Of a DNA stretch of 64,000 nucleotides, positions 18,768 through 26,319 are shown in pieces. Under the pieces are notes generated by a model. It had not been told where the DNA came from, did no database searches, and worked only from the letters and a program-made list of their open reading frames with translations. Position 1 is the stretch's first letter, and each line of letters starts with the position of its first letter. This stretch comes from Fen-178 sp049516835 (GTDB lineage: Bacteria > Acidobacteriota > Terriglobia > Bryobacterales > Bryobacteraceae). Position numbers and translations under genes: made by a program. The DNA lies in contig JBEKSR010000002.1 of assembly GCA_049516835.1 (NCBI GenBank), forward strand, positions 51,744 through 115,743. The letters run 5' to 3'.

Positions 18768-18828
18768 GGGAATAGGGGTCAGACGCATTTCTTTCCGAAC
18801 CCGCAAAATGCGTCTGTCCCCTTTTCCC
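18768..18828. repeat. Inverted repeat, GGGGTCAGACGC family copy 2
   Basis: Arms 18768-18790 and 18806-18828 pair over 23 positions with two mismatches; the core is AGGGGTCAGACGCATTT against AAATGCGTCTGTCCCC. It lies between the divergent DUF1549 and enoyl-CoA hydratase genes, the same setting as copy 1. Confidence 0.88.
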
Positions 18829-18940
18829 TCGTGCTACCCTGGCAGAAGTGGATGTGGCCCGATAGCTACATCCCCTTCCAATGCTCACTCCACGTCCGAG
18901 AGAGGCCGGGCGCTAAGGTGCGCCCCGATGAGGCGCCGCC

Positions 18941-19705
18941 ATGACATACACTGAAATCCTCTTCGATCCGGATGCGGCCGGTTTCGTCCAGGTCACGATC
19001 CATCGCCCGCAGAAGCTGAACGCGCTCAGCAACCGTGTGATGGCGGAACTGGACGACGCCTTCCAGTCGGTCGAGCGCGAGTACCGCGGCCTGATTTTGA
19101 CCGGCGCCGGCGAGCGCGCTTTCGTCGCGGGCGCCGATGTGGAAGAACTCTCGGGCGTCAGCCCGCTCGACGGCCAGGCGCGGTGCGCGCGGGACCAGGC
19201 GATCATGCGGCGCCTGGAGACGATGGGCAAACCGTCGATCGCCGCGATCAACGGCTACGCGCTGGGCGGCGGCTTGGAGTTGGCGCTGTGCTGTTCGCTT
19301 CGCGTGGCGGCGGCGACGGCCAAACTGGGACTGCCGGAAGCTAGAATCGGCGGCCTTTCAGCCAACGGCGGAACGCAGCGGCTGCCGCGGCTGGTGGGCC
19401 GCGGGCGCGCCCTCGAGATGATGCTGACCGGAGCGCCGATCGACGCCCAAGAAGCCTGGCGCATCGGGCTGGTGAACCGCGTAGTGGAGCCCGCCGGGCT
19501 GCTGGCGGCGGCGCGCGAGATCATGCTGGCGATTCTGGCGAATTCGGCGGACTCGATCGCCTGCATTCTGCGCTGCGTCGATACCGGCCTCGAAAGCGGC
19601 CTCGACGCCGGCCTGAAGCTGGAGGCCGCCAGCTATGCCGCCATCTCGACCGGCCCCGAGTTTCGCCAGCGCCTCCAGGCGTTTCTCGACCGGCGCCGCA
19701 CATGA
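18941..19705 (+). CDS. Enoyl-CoA hydratase/isomerase family protein
   Basis: 254 residues, cytoplasmic crotonase fold. The CoA/oxyanion-hole motifs are intact: GAGERAFVAGADVEELSG (residues about 55-73) and AINGYALGGGLELALCC (about 100-116). The catalytic-Glu segment is LPEARIGGLSANGGTQRLPR; one of the two classical glutamates is visible at PEA, while the other position near GGGLE also holds Glu. This fits a hydratase better than an isomerase. The stop overlaps the CoA-transferase ATG (19702-19705), so the two are translationally coupled. It is probably a beta-oxidation-like step in degradation of a short or branched carboxylic acid. Confidence 0.9.
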   Translation: MTYTEILFDPDAAGFVQVTIHRPQKLNALSNRVMAELDDAFQSVEREYRGLILTGAGERAFVAGADVEELSGVSPLDGQARCARDQAIMRRLETMGKPSIAAINGYALGGGLELALCCSLRVAAATAKLGLPEARIGGLSANGGTQRLPRLVGRGRALEMMLTGAPIDAQEAWRIGLVNRVVEPAGLLAAAREIMLAILANSADSIACILRCVDTGLESGLDAGLKLEAASYAAISTGPEFRQRLQAFLDRRRT

Positions 19706-21228
19706 CCGTGACCATGACCAAGCCCATTCTGACGCCCGATCAGGCGGCGCTGCTGATTCGGGACGGAGTCACCGTGGCGATCGGCGGCTCCGGGGCCGGC
19801 CACTCCATTCCCGAGCGGATGCTCGAGGCCATTGGCCGGCGCCACCACTCGAGCGGCGCGCCGCGCGAGCTGACCTTGATCCACCCGTTCGGCGTCGGCG
19901 ATCAGGGCGCGCGCGGCCTCGAGCACATGGCCATGGCGGGCCTCTACCGCCGCGTCATCGGCGGCCATTGGTCCATGTCGCCCTCCATGGCGAAGCTCGC
20001 GGCCGAGAACCTGTTTGAGGCCTACTGCCTGCCCGCGGGCATCCTCGTGCAACTGTTCCACGCCGCGGCATCGGGCAGTCCCGGTTGGATCAGCCAGATC
20101 GGCCTGCACACGTTCATCGACCCGCGAGTGGAAGGCGGCAAGCTGAACGCCCGCGCCGTCGAGGACCTCGTGGAGTTGTGGAATCGCGATGGCAGGGAGT
20201 ACCTCTACTACCGCGCGCACTCGATCGACGTCGCGCTGATCCGCGGCGCCGTCGCCGACGAAGAAGGCAACCTGAGCATGCACGAAGAGGTCGCGCCGTG
20301 GCATAACTGCGCCATGGCGCAGGCCGCGCGCGCCGCGGGCGGTATTACCATTGCGCAGGTGAAACGCATCGCGCCCGCGCGCAGCCTCGATCCGCGCCTG
20401 GTGCACGTGCCGGGCATCTTCGTCGATTATCTGATCGTGGATCCCGATCAGGGGATGACCTACAACATCGGCTACGACCCGGCGCTCTCGGGCGAGGCGC
20501 GCAAGCCGGAGAGCGAGTTCCCCCCGTTCCCGTTCAGCCTGCGCAAGACCATCGCGCGGCGGGCGGCCATGGAGCTTCGGCCCGGCGCCGCCATCAACGT
20601 CGGCTTCGGCGTGCCCGACGGAGTCATGAAAGTCGCGCGCGAGCAGGGAATTGCGCAGTTCGTCGTGCCCACCATCGAGCAAGGCCAAATCGGCGGCATC
20701 CCGGCCGAGGGCCTCGAATTCGGCGCCGCTTACAACAGCACGGCCATCATCGGCACCCTGCGCCAGTTTGCCTGGTATCAGGGGCGGGGCGTCGACATCG
20801 CCTTCCTCGGCTTCGCCGAAGTGGACGCGGCCGGTAACGTGAATGTCAGCAAGCTCGACAACGCCATCATCGGCACCGGCGGCTTCATCGACATCGCCCA
20901 GAAGGCGCGCAAGGTGGTCTTCTGCGGCACGCTCGCCGTCCGTGGCGGCAAACCCAAGTTCGTCCCCGCGGTGCGGCAGATCACCTTCAGCGGCGCGCAC
21001 GCCATCTCCACCGGCCAGGAAGTGCTCTATGTCACCGAAGCGGCGGTGTTCCGTCTGACCGCCGAAGGGCTGCAACTGGAGGAAGTGGCGCCGTCGCTCG
21101 ACCCCCAGCGCGATGTCGTCGCCAAGATGGCCTTCCGGCCGCTGATTGCTCCTTCCCTCGGCACTATGCGCGCCGAGCTGTTCGCCCCCGCGCTGCTGCC
21201 CGCCGATTGCTTTCCGGCGTTCCCATGA
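19702..21228 (+). CDS. Acetate/3-ketoacid/propionate-type CoA-transferase (fused alpha-beta)
   Basis: 508 residues, family I CoA-transferase with both halves in one chain, as in propionate CoA-transferase and YdiF. The N-terminal half has VTVAIGGSGAGHSIPERML and IGGHWSMSPSMAKL. The C-terminal half has INVGFGVPDGVMKVA and the catalytic glutamate about residue 326 in VPTIEQGQIGGIPAEG. It transfers CoA between acyl-CoA and a free acid by a glutamyl-CoA thioester. It overlaps the preceding hydratase and the following MFS gene by 4 bases each, so the operon likely imports, activates and beta-oxidises a carboxylate. Confidence 0.92.
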   Translation: MTVTMTKPILTPDQAALLIRDGVTVAIGGSGAGHSIPERMLEAIGRRHHSSGAPRELTLIHPFGVGDQGARGLEHMAMAGLYRRVIGGHWSMSPSMAKLAAENLFEAYCLPAGILVQLFHAAASGSPGWISQIGLHTFIDPRVEGGKLNARAVEDLVELWNRDGREYLYYRAHSIDVALIRGAVADEEGNLSMHEEVAPWHNCAMAQAARAAGGITIAQVKRIAPARSLDPRLVHVPGIFVDYLIVDPDQGMTYNIGYDPALSGEARKPESEFPPFPFSLRKTIARRAAMELRPGAAINVGFGVPDGVMKVAREQGIAQFVVPTIEQGQIGGIPAEGLEFGAAYNSTAIIGTLRQFAWYQGRGVDIAFLGFAEVDAAGNVNVSKLDNAIIGTGGFIDIAQKARKVVFCGTLAVRGGKPKFVPAVRQITFSGAHAISTGQEVLYVTEAAVFRLTAEGLQLEEVAPSLDPQRDVVAKMAFRPLIAPSLGTMRAELFAPALLPADCFPAFP

Positions 21229-22484
21229 CGCCTCGCCGTTTCGTGCCTGGTCTGCGCTGGTGGATCGTCTCGCTCATCTTCCTGGCGACCACTATCAACT
21301 TCATCGACCGGCTTGTGATCGCGGTGCTGGCGCCGGTCATCACCGAGCGGCTCGGTCTCACCAATCTCGAGTTCGCCGGCATCAGCACTTGGTTCCTCCT
21401 CGCTTACACGGCCAGCCAGGCCATTTCCGGCAAACTCTACGACCGCCTCGGCACGCGCCTGGGCTTCACGCTCTCCGTGCTGCTGTGGTCGTTCGCCGAA
21501 ATGGGCCACGCCTTCGCCGGCGGGCTGCGCAGCCTGAGCGCGCTGCGCTTCCTTCTGGGACTGGGCGAGGCGGGCAACTGGCCCGGCGCCGCCAAAGTGA
21601 TCGCCGAATGGTTCCCCGTCCGCGAGCGCGCTCTGGGCATGGCGATTTTCAACTGCGGCGTGGCGTTCGGCTCCATCGTCGCGCCTCCCCTCATCGTCTG
21701 GCTCCAGATCCACCTCGGATGGCAAGCCACTTTTCTCGCCACCGGCCTGCTGGGCCTTGCCTGGCTGGTTCTCTGGCGGCTGTTTTATCAGACGCCCGAT
21801 CGCCACCCGAAGCTCGGGCCTCTCGAGCGCGCCCTCATTCTGAACGGCCGCGGCCCCAACCGTCCGGTTCGCGCCGTGCGCTGGCGGGACCTGCTGCGGC
21901 TCCGCCGGACCTGGGCGATTGTGCTGGCCCGCCTGCTCACCGATCCAGCGTGGTGGCTCTACATCACCTGGCTCCCGCTCTATCTCCACAACGTGCGCGG
22001 ATTCAGCCTGCAGCAGATCGGCATGTTCGCCTGGGCGCCCTATGTCGTGGCCGCCTCCGGTTCCCTGACCGGCGGCTGGCTCTCCGGCCATCTGATCGCG
22101 CGCGGTTGGAGCGTCGGCAAGGCGCGCAGGGCCGCCGTGCTACTCGGCGCGGCGCTCATGACAGCCGGCATCCCCGCCGCGCATGCCTCCAGCGCCGCCG
22201 CGGCGCTCGCGTTTATCAGCGTCGTCATGTTCGGCTTCCAATGCTGGATCGCCTCGGTTCAGACCCTGCCCGGCGACCTCTTTCCCGAGCACGCCATCGC
22301 CTCCGTGGCGGGCCTCGGCGGAGTGGGCGCGGGCCTCGGCGCGATGGCCTTCACCATGGCCACTGGATTCGTCGTGGACCACCTCCACTCCTACACGCCG
22401 ATTCTGGTCGCGGGCGCGCTGCTGCCGCTACTCGGAACCTGCGCTTTGCTCCTTCTCGGCGGCACCGCGGTCCCCGCCGAATAA
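21225..22484 (+). CDS. MFS transporter, ACS family
   Basis: 419 residues from ATG 21225, which overlaps the CoA-transferase stop as ATGA. An upstream start at 21207 would overlap further and has no better site. Twelve hydrophobic segments are visible. INFIDRLVIAVLAPVI and GLGEAGNWPGAAKVIAEWFP are typical of the hexuronate/aldohexuronate branch of the anion:cation symporters. Given its coupling to hydratase and CoA-transferase genes, it probably imports the acid that the operon activates. No regulator gene is adjacent. Confidence 0.9.
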   Translation: MTPRRFVPGLRWWIVSLIFLATTINFIDRLVIAVLAPVITERLGLTNLEFAGISTWFLLAYTASQAISGKLYDRLGTRLGFTLSVLLWSFAEMGHAFAGGLRSLSALRFLLGLGEAGNWPGAAKVIAEWFPVRERALGMAIFNCGVAFGSIVAPPLIVWLQIHLGWQATFLATGLLGLAWLVLWRLFYQTPDRHPKLGPLERALILNGRGPNRPVRAVRWRDLLRLRRTWAIVLARLLTDPAWWLYITWLPLYLHNVRGFSLQQIGMFAWAPYVVAASGSLTGGWLSGHLIARGWSVGKARRAAVLLGAALMTAGIPAAHASSAAAALAFISVVMFGFQCWIASVQTLPGDLFPEHAIASVAGLGGVGAGLGAMAFTMATGFVVDHLHSYTPILVAGALLPLLGTCALLLLGGTAVPAE

Positions 22485-22544
22485 GCACCCGTCTCCACTC
22501 GCGCCCGCCCTGGCTGCCGCCGCCCTGGTTTAAGATGGTCGCAA

Positions 22545-23336
22545 ATGGCTCAAAAGATCAGCACCACCAGCCGGCATGGCAATCCGCCAGTGGTCCTCCC
22601 AGGGTTGGGTGTGGCCGTCGGATTCCGCCCTGAGTTCCTGGATTTCGAGCGCGGAATTCACGTGGGGAATCTCGAAGAGAACGAACGCATCACGCGCATC
22701 CTGAAACTGGCGCTGGAGGCCCGCTACGGGCAGCCATTCGTCACCGAGCGCTGGGGGCGCGGCGTCTATTGGCAGTGGATCGGCTACTTGCCGCGCGCCA
22801 ATCGCACGGCCAAGCCCATCTCCGCCGATGTCAGCTTCGGCTGCGCGAAGTTCTTCCTCACGGTGGATACCGGCGAGCAGCTCTTCAAGTGCGGCTTGCA
22901 GGTGGAACGCGGGTACGTGAAAGCCCCACCCGAGTCTCGCTATTGCCAGTTGCGCTCGGATTGGGATTGGCATCGGCTGATCAAGGCGCTCAAGCCCGGA
23001 AGCGCCATGGAACGGGAGCTGGAACGGTTGGTGCTCCACGAAGGGTTCATGCTGCACGCGGGCGGCTGGGAGGAGCAGCCCGTGTACTTCGCGCGCGCCG
23101 GGTATCCAGGCGTTCTGAAAATTCGGAAGGTGCTCGAATCCGCGCCTAAGAGCGGCTGGGCGGGGTTCCAGATCTTTTACCCGATGCGGGAGAGCGAAGT
23201 GCGCGGCTCGACGGGCCTGGACCTGGTCGAATCGATGCTGGCGGTGTTCCGCGAGGTGACTCCCGCCATGAACCTTTGCATGCAGATCGAACTGGCCGAG
23301 CAAAGCGCAACAACCGTCCGGCCGCCGGGTTTGTAG
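22545..23336 (+). CDS. Hypothetical protein
   Basis: 263 residues, not recognised. Soluble, with no signal peptide or membrane segment. It has many aromatic residues (RWGRGVYWQWIGYLP, RSDWDWHRLIKAL, GGWEEQPVYFARAG). Composition and codon use match the neighbours, so it looks genuine. The start at ATG 22545 lies 60 bases after the MFS stop and could read through from that operon. The regular alternation of strands suggests a single globular domain. The next gene begins 20 bases downstream with its own strong ribosome site. No function is proposed. Confidence 0.7.
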   Translation: MAQKISTTSRHGNPPVVLPGLGVAVGFRPEFLDFERGIHVGNLEENERITRILKLALEARYGQPFVTERWGRGVYWQWIGYLPRANRTAKPISADVSFGCAKFFLTVDTGEQLFKCGLQVERGYVKAPPESRYCQLRSDWDWHRLIKALKPGSAMERELERLVLHEGFMLHAGGWEEQPVYFARAGYPGVLKIRKVLESAPKSGWAGFQIFYPMRESEVRGSTGLDLVESMLAVFREVTPAMNLCMQIELAEQSATTVRPPGL

Positions 23337-23356
23337 AGATTCAAGGAGGTTTCCCA

Positions 23357-23890
23357 ATGAAGAAGCTGCTGGTAGCTGGTTGCGCGTTGATGCTGGCCTG
23401 CGCGGCGTTCACGGCTGTCCGTGCGGGCGCTCAACCGGCCATCATCGTCGCCAGTCCCCAATTCATGACGTTCGGAATGGTGGGCCTAAACACAGGGCAG
23501 ACAGCCCGCTTGAATGCCTTCGCCCTTCCTTTGGGAGGCCCGCTGATTTCGGGCGCATCCTGCCAAGTCACATTCGACTTCTATGACGCCACGGGCAAGA
23601 TCGTGAAGACCGGCACAGCCACGGTGGCGCAGGGGGCTGCGGTCCATTTCGATATGCTACGGACGGAGGTCGACAGTCTCGCGGGCCGCAGCGAGATTCG
23701 CGGCGCCGTTCGCGCCGCTTTCGTCACTCCGTCCCCGATGCTCACGCCGGGCACGCCCGTGTCCGCATACTGCTCGATACTGCCGACGATGGAGATATTC
23801 GATACGTTGTCCGGACAGACCACGGTGGTGCTGCAACAGACCACGCCATTGCCCCTCGTGACGCCGCTATCGCTGAGCCCTACTTCGTGA
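23357..23890 (+). CDS. Hypothetical secreted protein
   Basis: 177 residues. ATG 23357 is chosen because AAGGAGG lies 11 bases upstream and the chain then opens with a clean signal peptide (KKLLVAGCALMLACAAFTAV, cleavage near AGA). The mature part is beta-rich and low in charge (SCQVTFDFYDATGKIVKTG, TATVAQGAAVHFDMLRTEVD), resembling small immunoglobulin-like or adhesion modules, but no family was recognised. It ends convergently with the SOD gene, overlapping it by 11 bases. Confidence 0.72.
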   Translation: MKKLLVAGCALMLACAAFTAVRAGAQPAIIVASPQFMTFGMVGLNTGQTARLNAFALPLGGPLISGASCQVTFDFYDATGKIVKTGTATVAQGAAVHFDMLRTEVDSLAGRSEIRGAVRAAFVTPSPMLTPGTPVSAYCSILPTMEIFDTLSGQTTVVLQQTTPLPLVTPLSLSPTS

Positions 23891-24401
23891 TCGCGCCGCA
23901 AGCGATGCGGTCGCCCGCGTTACCCGAAGGGTCCGACTTCATGTCGTCGGCCTTGGCATGGATCACCAGCGCTGTCCCGCCATTGACAAACAGGGAATGG
24001 TCGCCGGCGCCCAGGTTCACCCTCGGGTCGGCCACAGTTACTTTCGCCGTGCCGTTGGCCGTGACCGTGAAGTTGGGCATGTCGCCGGCATGCGGTCCCT
24101 GCGGGTTATCCAGGCCATGGTGCTTCTGGTCGGGATTGAAGTGCCCCCCCGCCGACGTGAATGCAGGACCTTCGCACTTGGCCGCCGAGTGGATGTGTAT
24201 GGCATGCTCGCCGGGCGGCAGGTTCTTGAGGTTCAGCTTGATGGTCACGCCGGATCCGCCCTTGCCCTCGGTCACCGTGGCGGTTCCGACACTCTGTCCT
24301 TTCGCGTCCTGTAGCGGCACCGTCACTGGCTTGCTCGCGGCGTAAATAGCGGCGGCGCCCACCAGACCGGCAATGGCCACCACGATAGCCCGTCTGCTCA
24401 T
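23880..24401 (-). CDS. sodC: Superoxide dismutase [Cu-Zn] family protein
   Basis: 173 residues from ATG 24401 (GGAGG eight to twelve bases upstream; the longer open frame to 24527 has no good start). An N-terminal hydrophobic anchor/signal (RRAIVVAIAGLVGAAAIYAA) places it in the periplasm. The metal ligands are visible in order: HAIHIHSAAKC (Cu), GGHFNP (bridging), KHHG, PHAGDMPN (Zn) and VIHAKADDMKSDPSGNAG (Cu). The conserved disulfide cysteines and RIACGAI end are present. It detoxifies superoxide outside the cytoplasm. Confidence 0.93.
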   Translation of the reverse strand: MSRRAIVVAIAGLVGAAAIYAASKPVTVPLQDAKGQSVGTATVTEGKGGSGVTIKLNLKNLPPGEHAIHIHSAAKCEGPAFTSAGGHFNPDQKHHGLDNPQGPHAGDMPNFTVTANGTAKVTVADPRVNLGAGDHSLFVNGGTALVIHAKADDMKSDPSGNAGDRIACGAITK

Positions 24402-24471
24402 ATTTCGTTTCCTCCAAGAGAATCGTCGCACAAATTCCAGTGGCCGTGCGCGCTCTATCGTTTCCGTATGC

Positions 24472-24500
24472 TTGCATTGCACTCCCCCTGTGTGTATGCT
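24472..24500 (+). promoter_or_regulatory. Putative sigma70-type promoter of the VPEID-CTERM gene
   Basis: TTGCAT (24472-24477) and TATGCT (24495-24500) are separated by 17 bases, a good match to a vegetative promoter, with transcription predicted near 24507 and a leader of about 48 bases before ATG 24555. The position fits a dedicated promoter for the small substrate gene. This was judged from sequence only. Confidence 0.5.
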
Positions 24501-24554
24501 CGGAGGAACGGACGGTTCGTTGTACAACTGCCGGGGACGGACCGAGGTACAAAC

Positions 24555-24713
24555 ATGCGAAGAATCATCGGAATGGCGCTGATCACGATCGCGGCCGCGG
24601 CGACCGCCCTTGCACTCGCACCAACTCCCGAGATCGATCCGGGATCGGCCACCAGCGCGTTGGCTCTGTTAGCGGGCGCGGCACTGATCATTCGGGGCCG
24701 GCGCAAAAGCTAG
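24555..24713 (+). CDS. Small VPEID-CTERM sorting-domain protein (52 aa)
   Basis: 52 residues from ATG 24555 (CCGAGG upstream). After an N-terminal signal/anchor (RRIIGMALITIAAAATALALA) the chain goes directly into PEIDPGSATSALALLAG, a hydrophobic helix and RGRRKS. That is the VPEID-CTERM sorting signal (here TPEID), a PEP-CTERM variant. Almost nothing remains between the two processing signals, so the mature product would be a peptide of only a few residues. The exosortase E gene starts 52 bases downstream, so this is almost certainly its dedicated substrate. Too short for most gene callers. Confidence 0.8.
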   Translation: MRRIIGMALITIAAAATALALAPTPEIDPGSATSALALLAGAALIIRGRRKS

Positions 24714-24740
24714 GCGTCTGGCGAAACTGCATAACAGACC

Positions 24741-24775
24741 CACGCCGTTCGCCAAGAGTGGCGTGTGTCTTTTTC
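24741..24775 (+). terminator. Hairpin plus T-run between substrate and exosortase genes
   Basis: Two alternative stems are possible, CACGCC/GGCGTG and the shorter CGCCA-AGAG-TGGCG, followed by TGTGTCTTTTTC. It could act as a leaky terminator, giving much substrate mRNA and less enzyme. The predicted GTG start of the exosortase lies within the 3' side, so translation and folding may interfere. Confidence 0.35.
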
Positions 24776-26300
24776 ATTTCTTCCCTTGGCCCAAACTTCT
24801 GGCGTTTATCCCGATTGGTTCTCGCCTGCAGTGATCCGGCGTGCTTCGCTGCTGGCCCTGCTTCTCATTCTGGAGCTGCTGGCGTTGTCCGTCTGGCTGG
24901 ATAATGCCTCCCTCAGCCGCGCCGCGGGGCTGGCCTGGCTGATTGGCCGATGGGGAGCGTGGACCGCGCGTTTCGTCGTCGTATTCGCCGTCTTCTTCCT
25001 GATCTTCGGCTATCCGAAAGCCAGAAACTCGTTTCAGTCCATCTCCACGCTGCTCCGCGAAACTCCCATCTCGTGGAGCCTTCTGGCCGGCTTTGCGTTC
25101 GCGCCTCCCAAGCTGTGGATGGAGGCTGCCCGCGCGACCGGTAACGCCTGGATTTATGCGTCAGCCGGGGGTCTTTTGGCCTGTTTGCTGGGGGCCGCCA
25201 GCCGGCTGATGTGGGCTCCCGCGGCGCACCTCACCTTCCTTATGGTGAGGACGATTCTGCATGCTTTCGTCTCCGGTGTCACCGCCGATCCGGCGACTTA
25301 CATTATCGGCAGCCGGGGGTTCTACGTGGAGATCGCGGCGGCGTGCTCCGGACTTGAGGGCATCGGGCTGATTCTCGTCTTTGGCGCCACGTGGCTGTGG
25401 CTGTTCCGGCGCGAATTCCGCTTCCCCCACGCCCTGCTGCTGATCCCCGCCAGCGTAGTCGTGATTTTTCTGATGAACGCCCTGCGCATTGCCGCGCTCA
25501 TCCTGATCGGCGCCGCCGGCGCGCCGGGCGTGGCCCTGGGAGGATTTCACTCGCAGGCCGGGTGGATCGCGTTCAATGCCGTGGCGGCCGCCTTCGCTCT
25601 GACCGCGCAGCGCCTGCCGTGGGTAACCGTCCCAGACCGCACGGCCGCTCGGCCGGCGCGTTCCACCCAGAATCCCACCGCCCCGTACCTCGTGCCTTTC
25701 CTGACGATCCTCGCGGCCGCCATGATCTCGCGCGCCGCCTCCAATGGATTTGAATGGCTTTACCCGCTGCGCTTCTTCGCGGCGGCAGGGGTCCTATGGT
25801 TTTACCGCCGGAAATATGCAGCCCTCGACTGGAAATTCGGCTGGAATGCGGCCGCCACCGGCGCTCTGGTTTTTGCGATGTGGATCGGGTTGGACTGGGC
25901 CCGGGGCGGCGGCGTGGACGCCGGAATCGCCTCGGGCCTGTCCGGCCTGCCCGCTCCCGCCCGCGCCGGCTGGCTTACCTTTCGGACCCTGGCAGCCGTG
26001 GTCACGGTCCCCATCGCCGAGGAGCTGGCGTTCCGCGGCTTCCTGATGCGACGCCTGGTATCGGCGGATTTCGAGTCGGTCGACTGGCGGCGGTGGGCGT
26101 TTTTCCCGGTGCTGATTTCTTCGGTCGCTTTCGGCCTCTTGCACGGCGGCCGCTGGCTGGCGGGGACGATTGCCGGCGTGCTCTACGCCGCCGCGCTCCG
26201 CTGGCGCGGTCGAATCGGCGATGCCGTGGCGGCGCATGCCGTCACCAATGCGTTGCTGGCCGCCTGGGTTCTCATCAGCGGCCACTGGGGCCTCTGGTAG
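24765..26300 (+). CDS. Exosortase E / CPBP-family protease fusion (VPEID-CTERM system)
   Basis: 511 residues, polytopic inner-membrane protein. The N-terminal ~290 residues are an exosortase with the transpeptidase triad Cys194 (AAACSGLEGIGL), Arg241 (MNALRIAALI) and His262 (GGFHSQAGW). The C-terminal ~200 residues are a CPBP/CAAX-type membrane protease with EELAFRGFLMRRL (Glu419-Glu420), FGLLHGGRW and HAVTNALLA. This fusion is the architecture defined as exosortase E of the VPEID-CTERM system. It should cleave the substrate encoded just upstream at its PEID motif. The GTG start at 24765 is the longest choice; TTG 24786 is possible. Confidence 0.9.
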   Translation: MSFSFLPLAQTSGVYPDWFSPAVIRRASLLALLLILELLALSVWLDNASLSRAAGLAWLIGRWGAWTARFVVVFAVFFLIFGYPKARNSFQSISTLLRETPISWSLLAGFAFAPPKLWMEAARATGNAWIYASAGGLLACLLGAASRLMWAPAAHLTFLMVRTILHAFVSGVTADPATYIIGSRGFYVEIAAACSGLEGIGLILVFGATWLWLFRREFRFPHALLLIPASVVVIFLMNALRIAALILIGAAGAPGVALGGFHSQAGWIAFNAVAAAFALTAQRLPWVTVPDRTAARPARSTQNPTAPYLVPFLTILAAAMISRAASNGFEWLYPLRFFAAAGVLWFYRRKYAALDWKFGWNAAATGALVFAMWIGLDWARGGGVDAGIASGLSGLPAPARAGWLTFRTLAAVVTVPIAEELAFRGFLMRRLVSADFESVDWRRWAFFPVLISSVAFGLLHGGRWLAGTIAGVLYAAALRWRGRIGDAVAAHAVTNALLAAWVLISGHWGLW

Positions 26301-26319
26301 ACTGCCGCGTAAGACCCCG

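Noticed and set aside
19633..21075. 480-codon minus-strand frame
   Set aside because: Antisense of the CoA-transferase.
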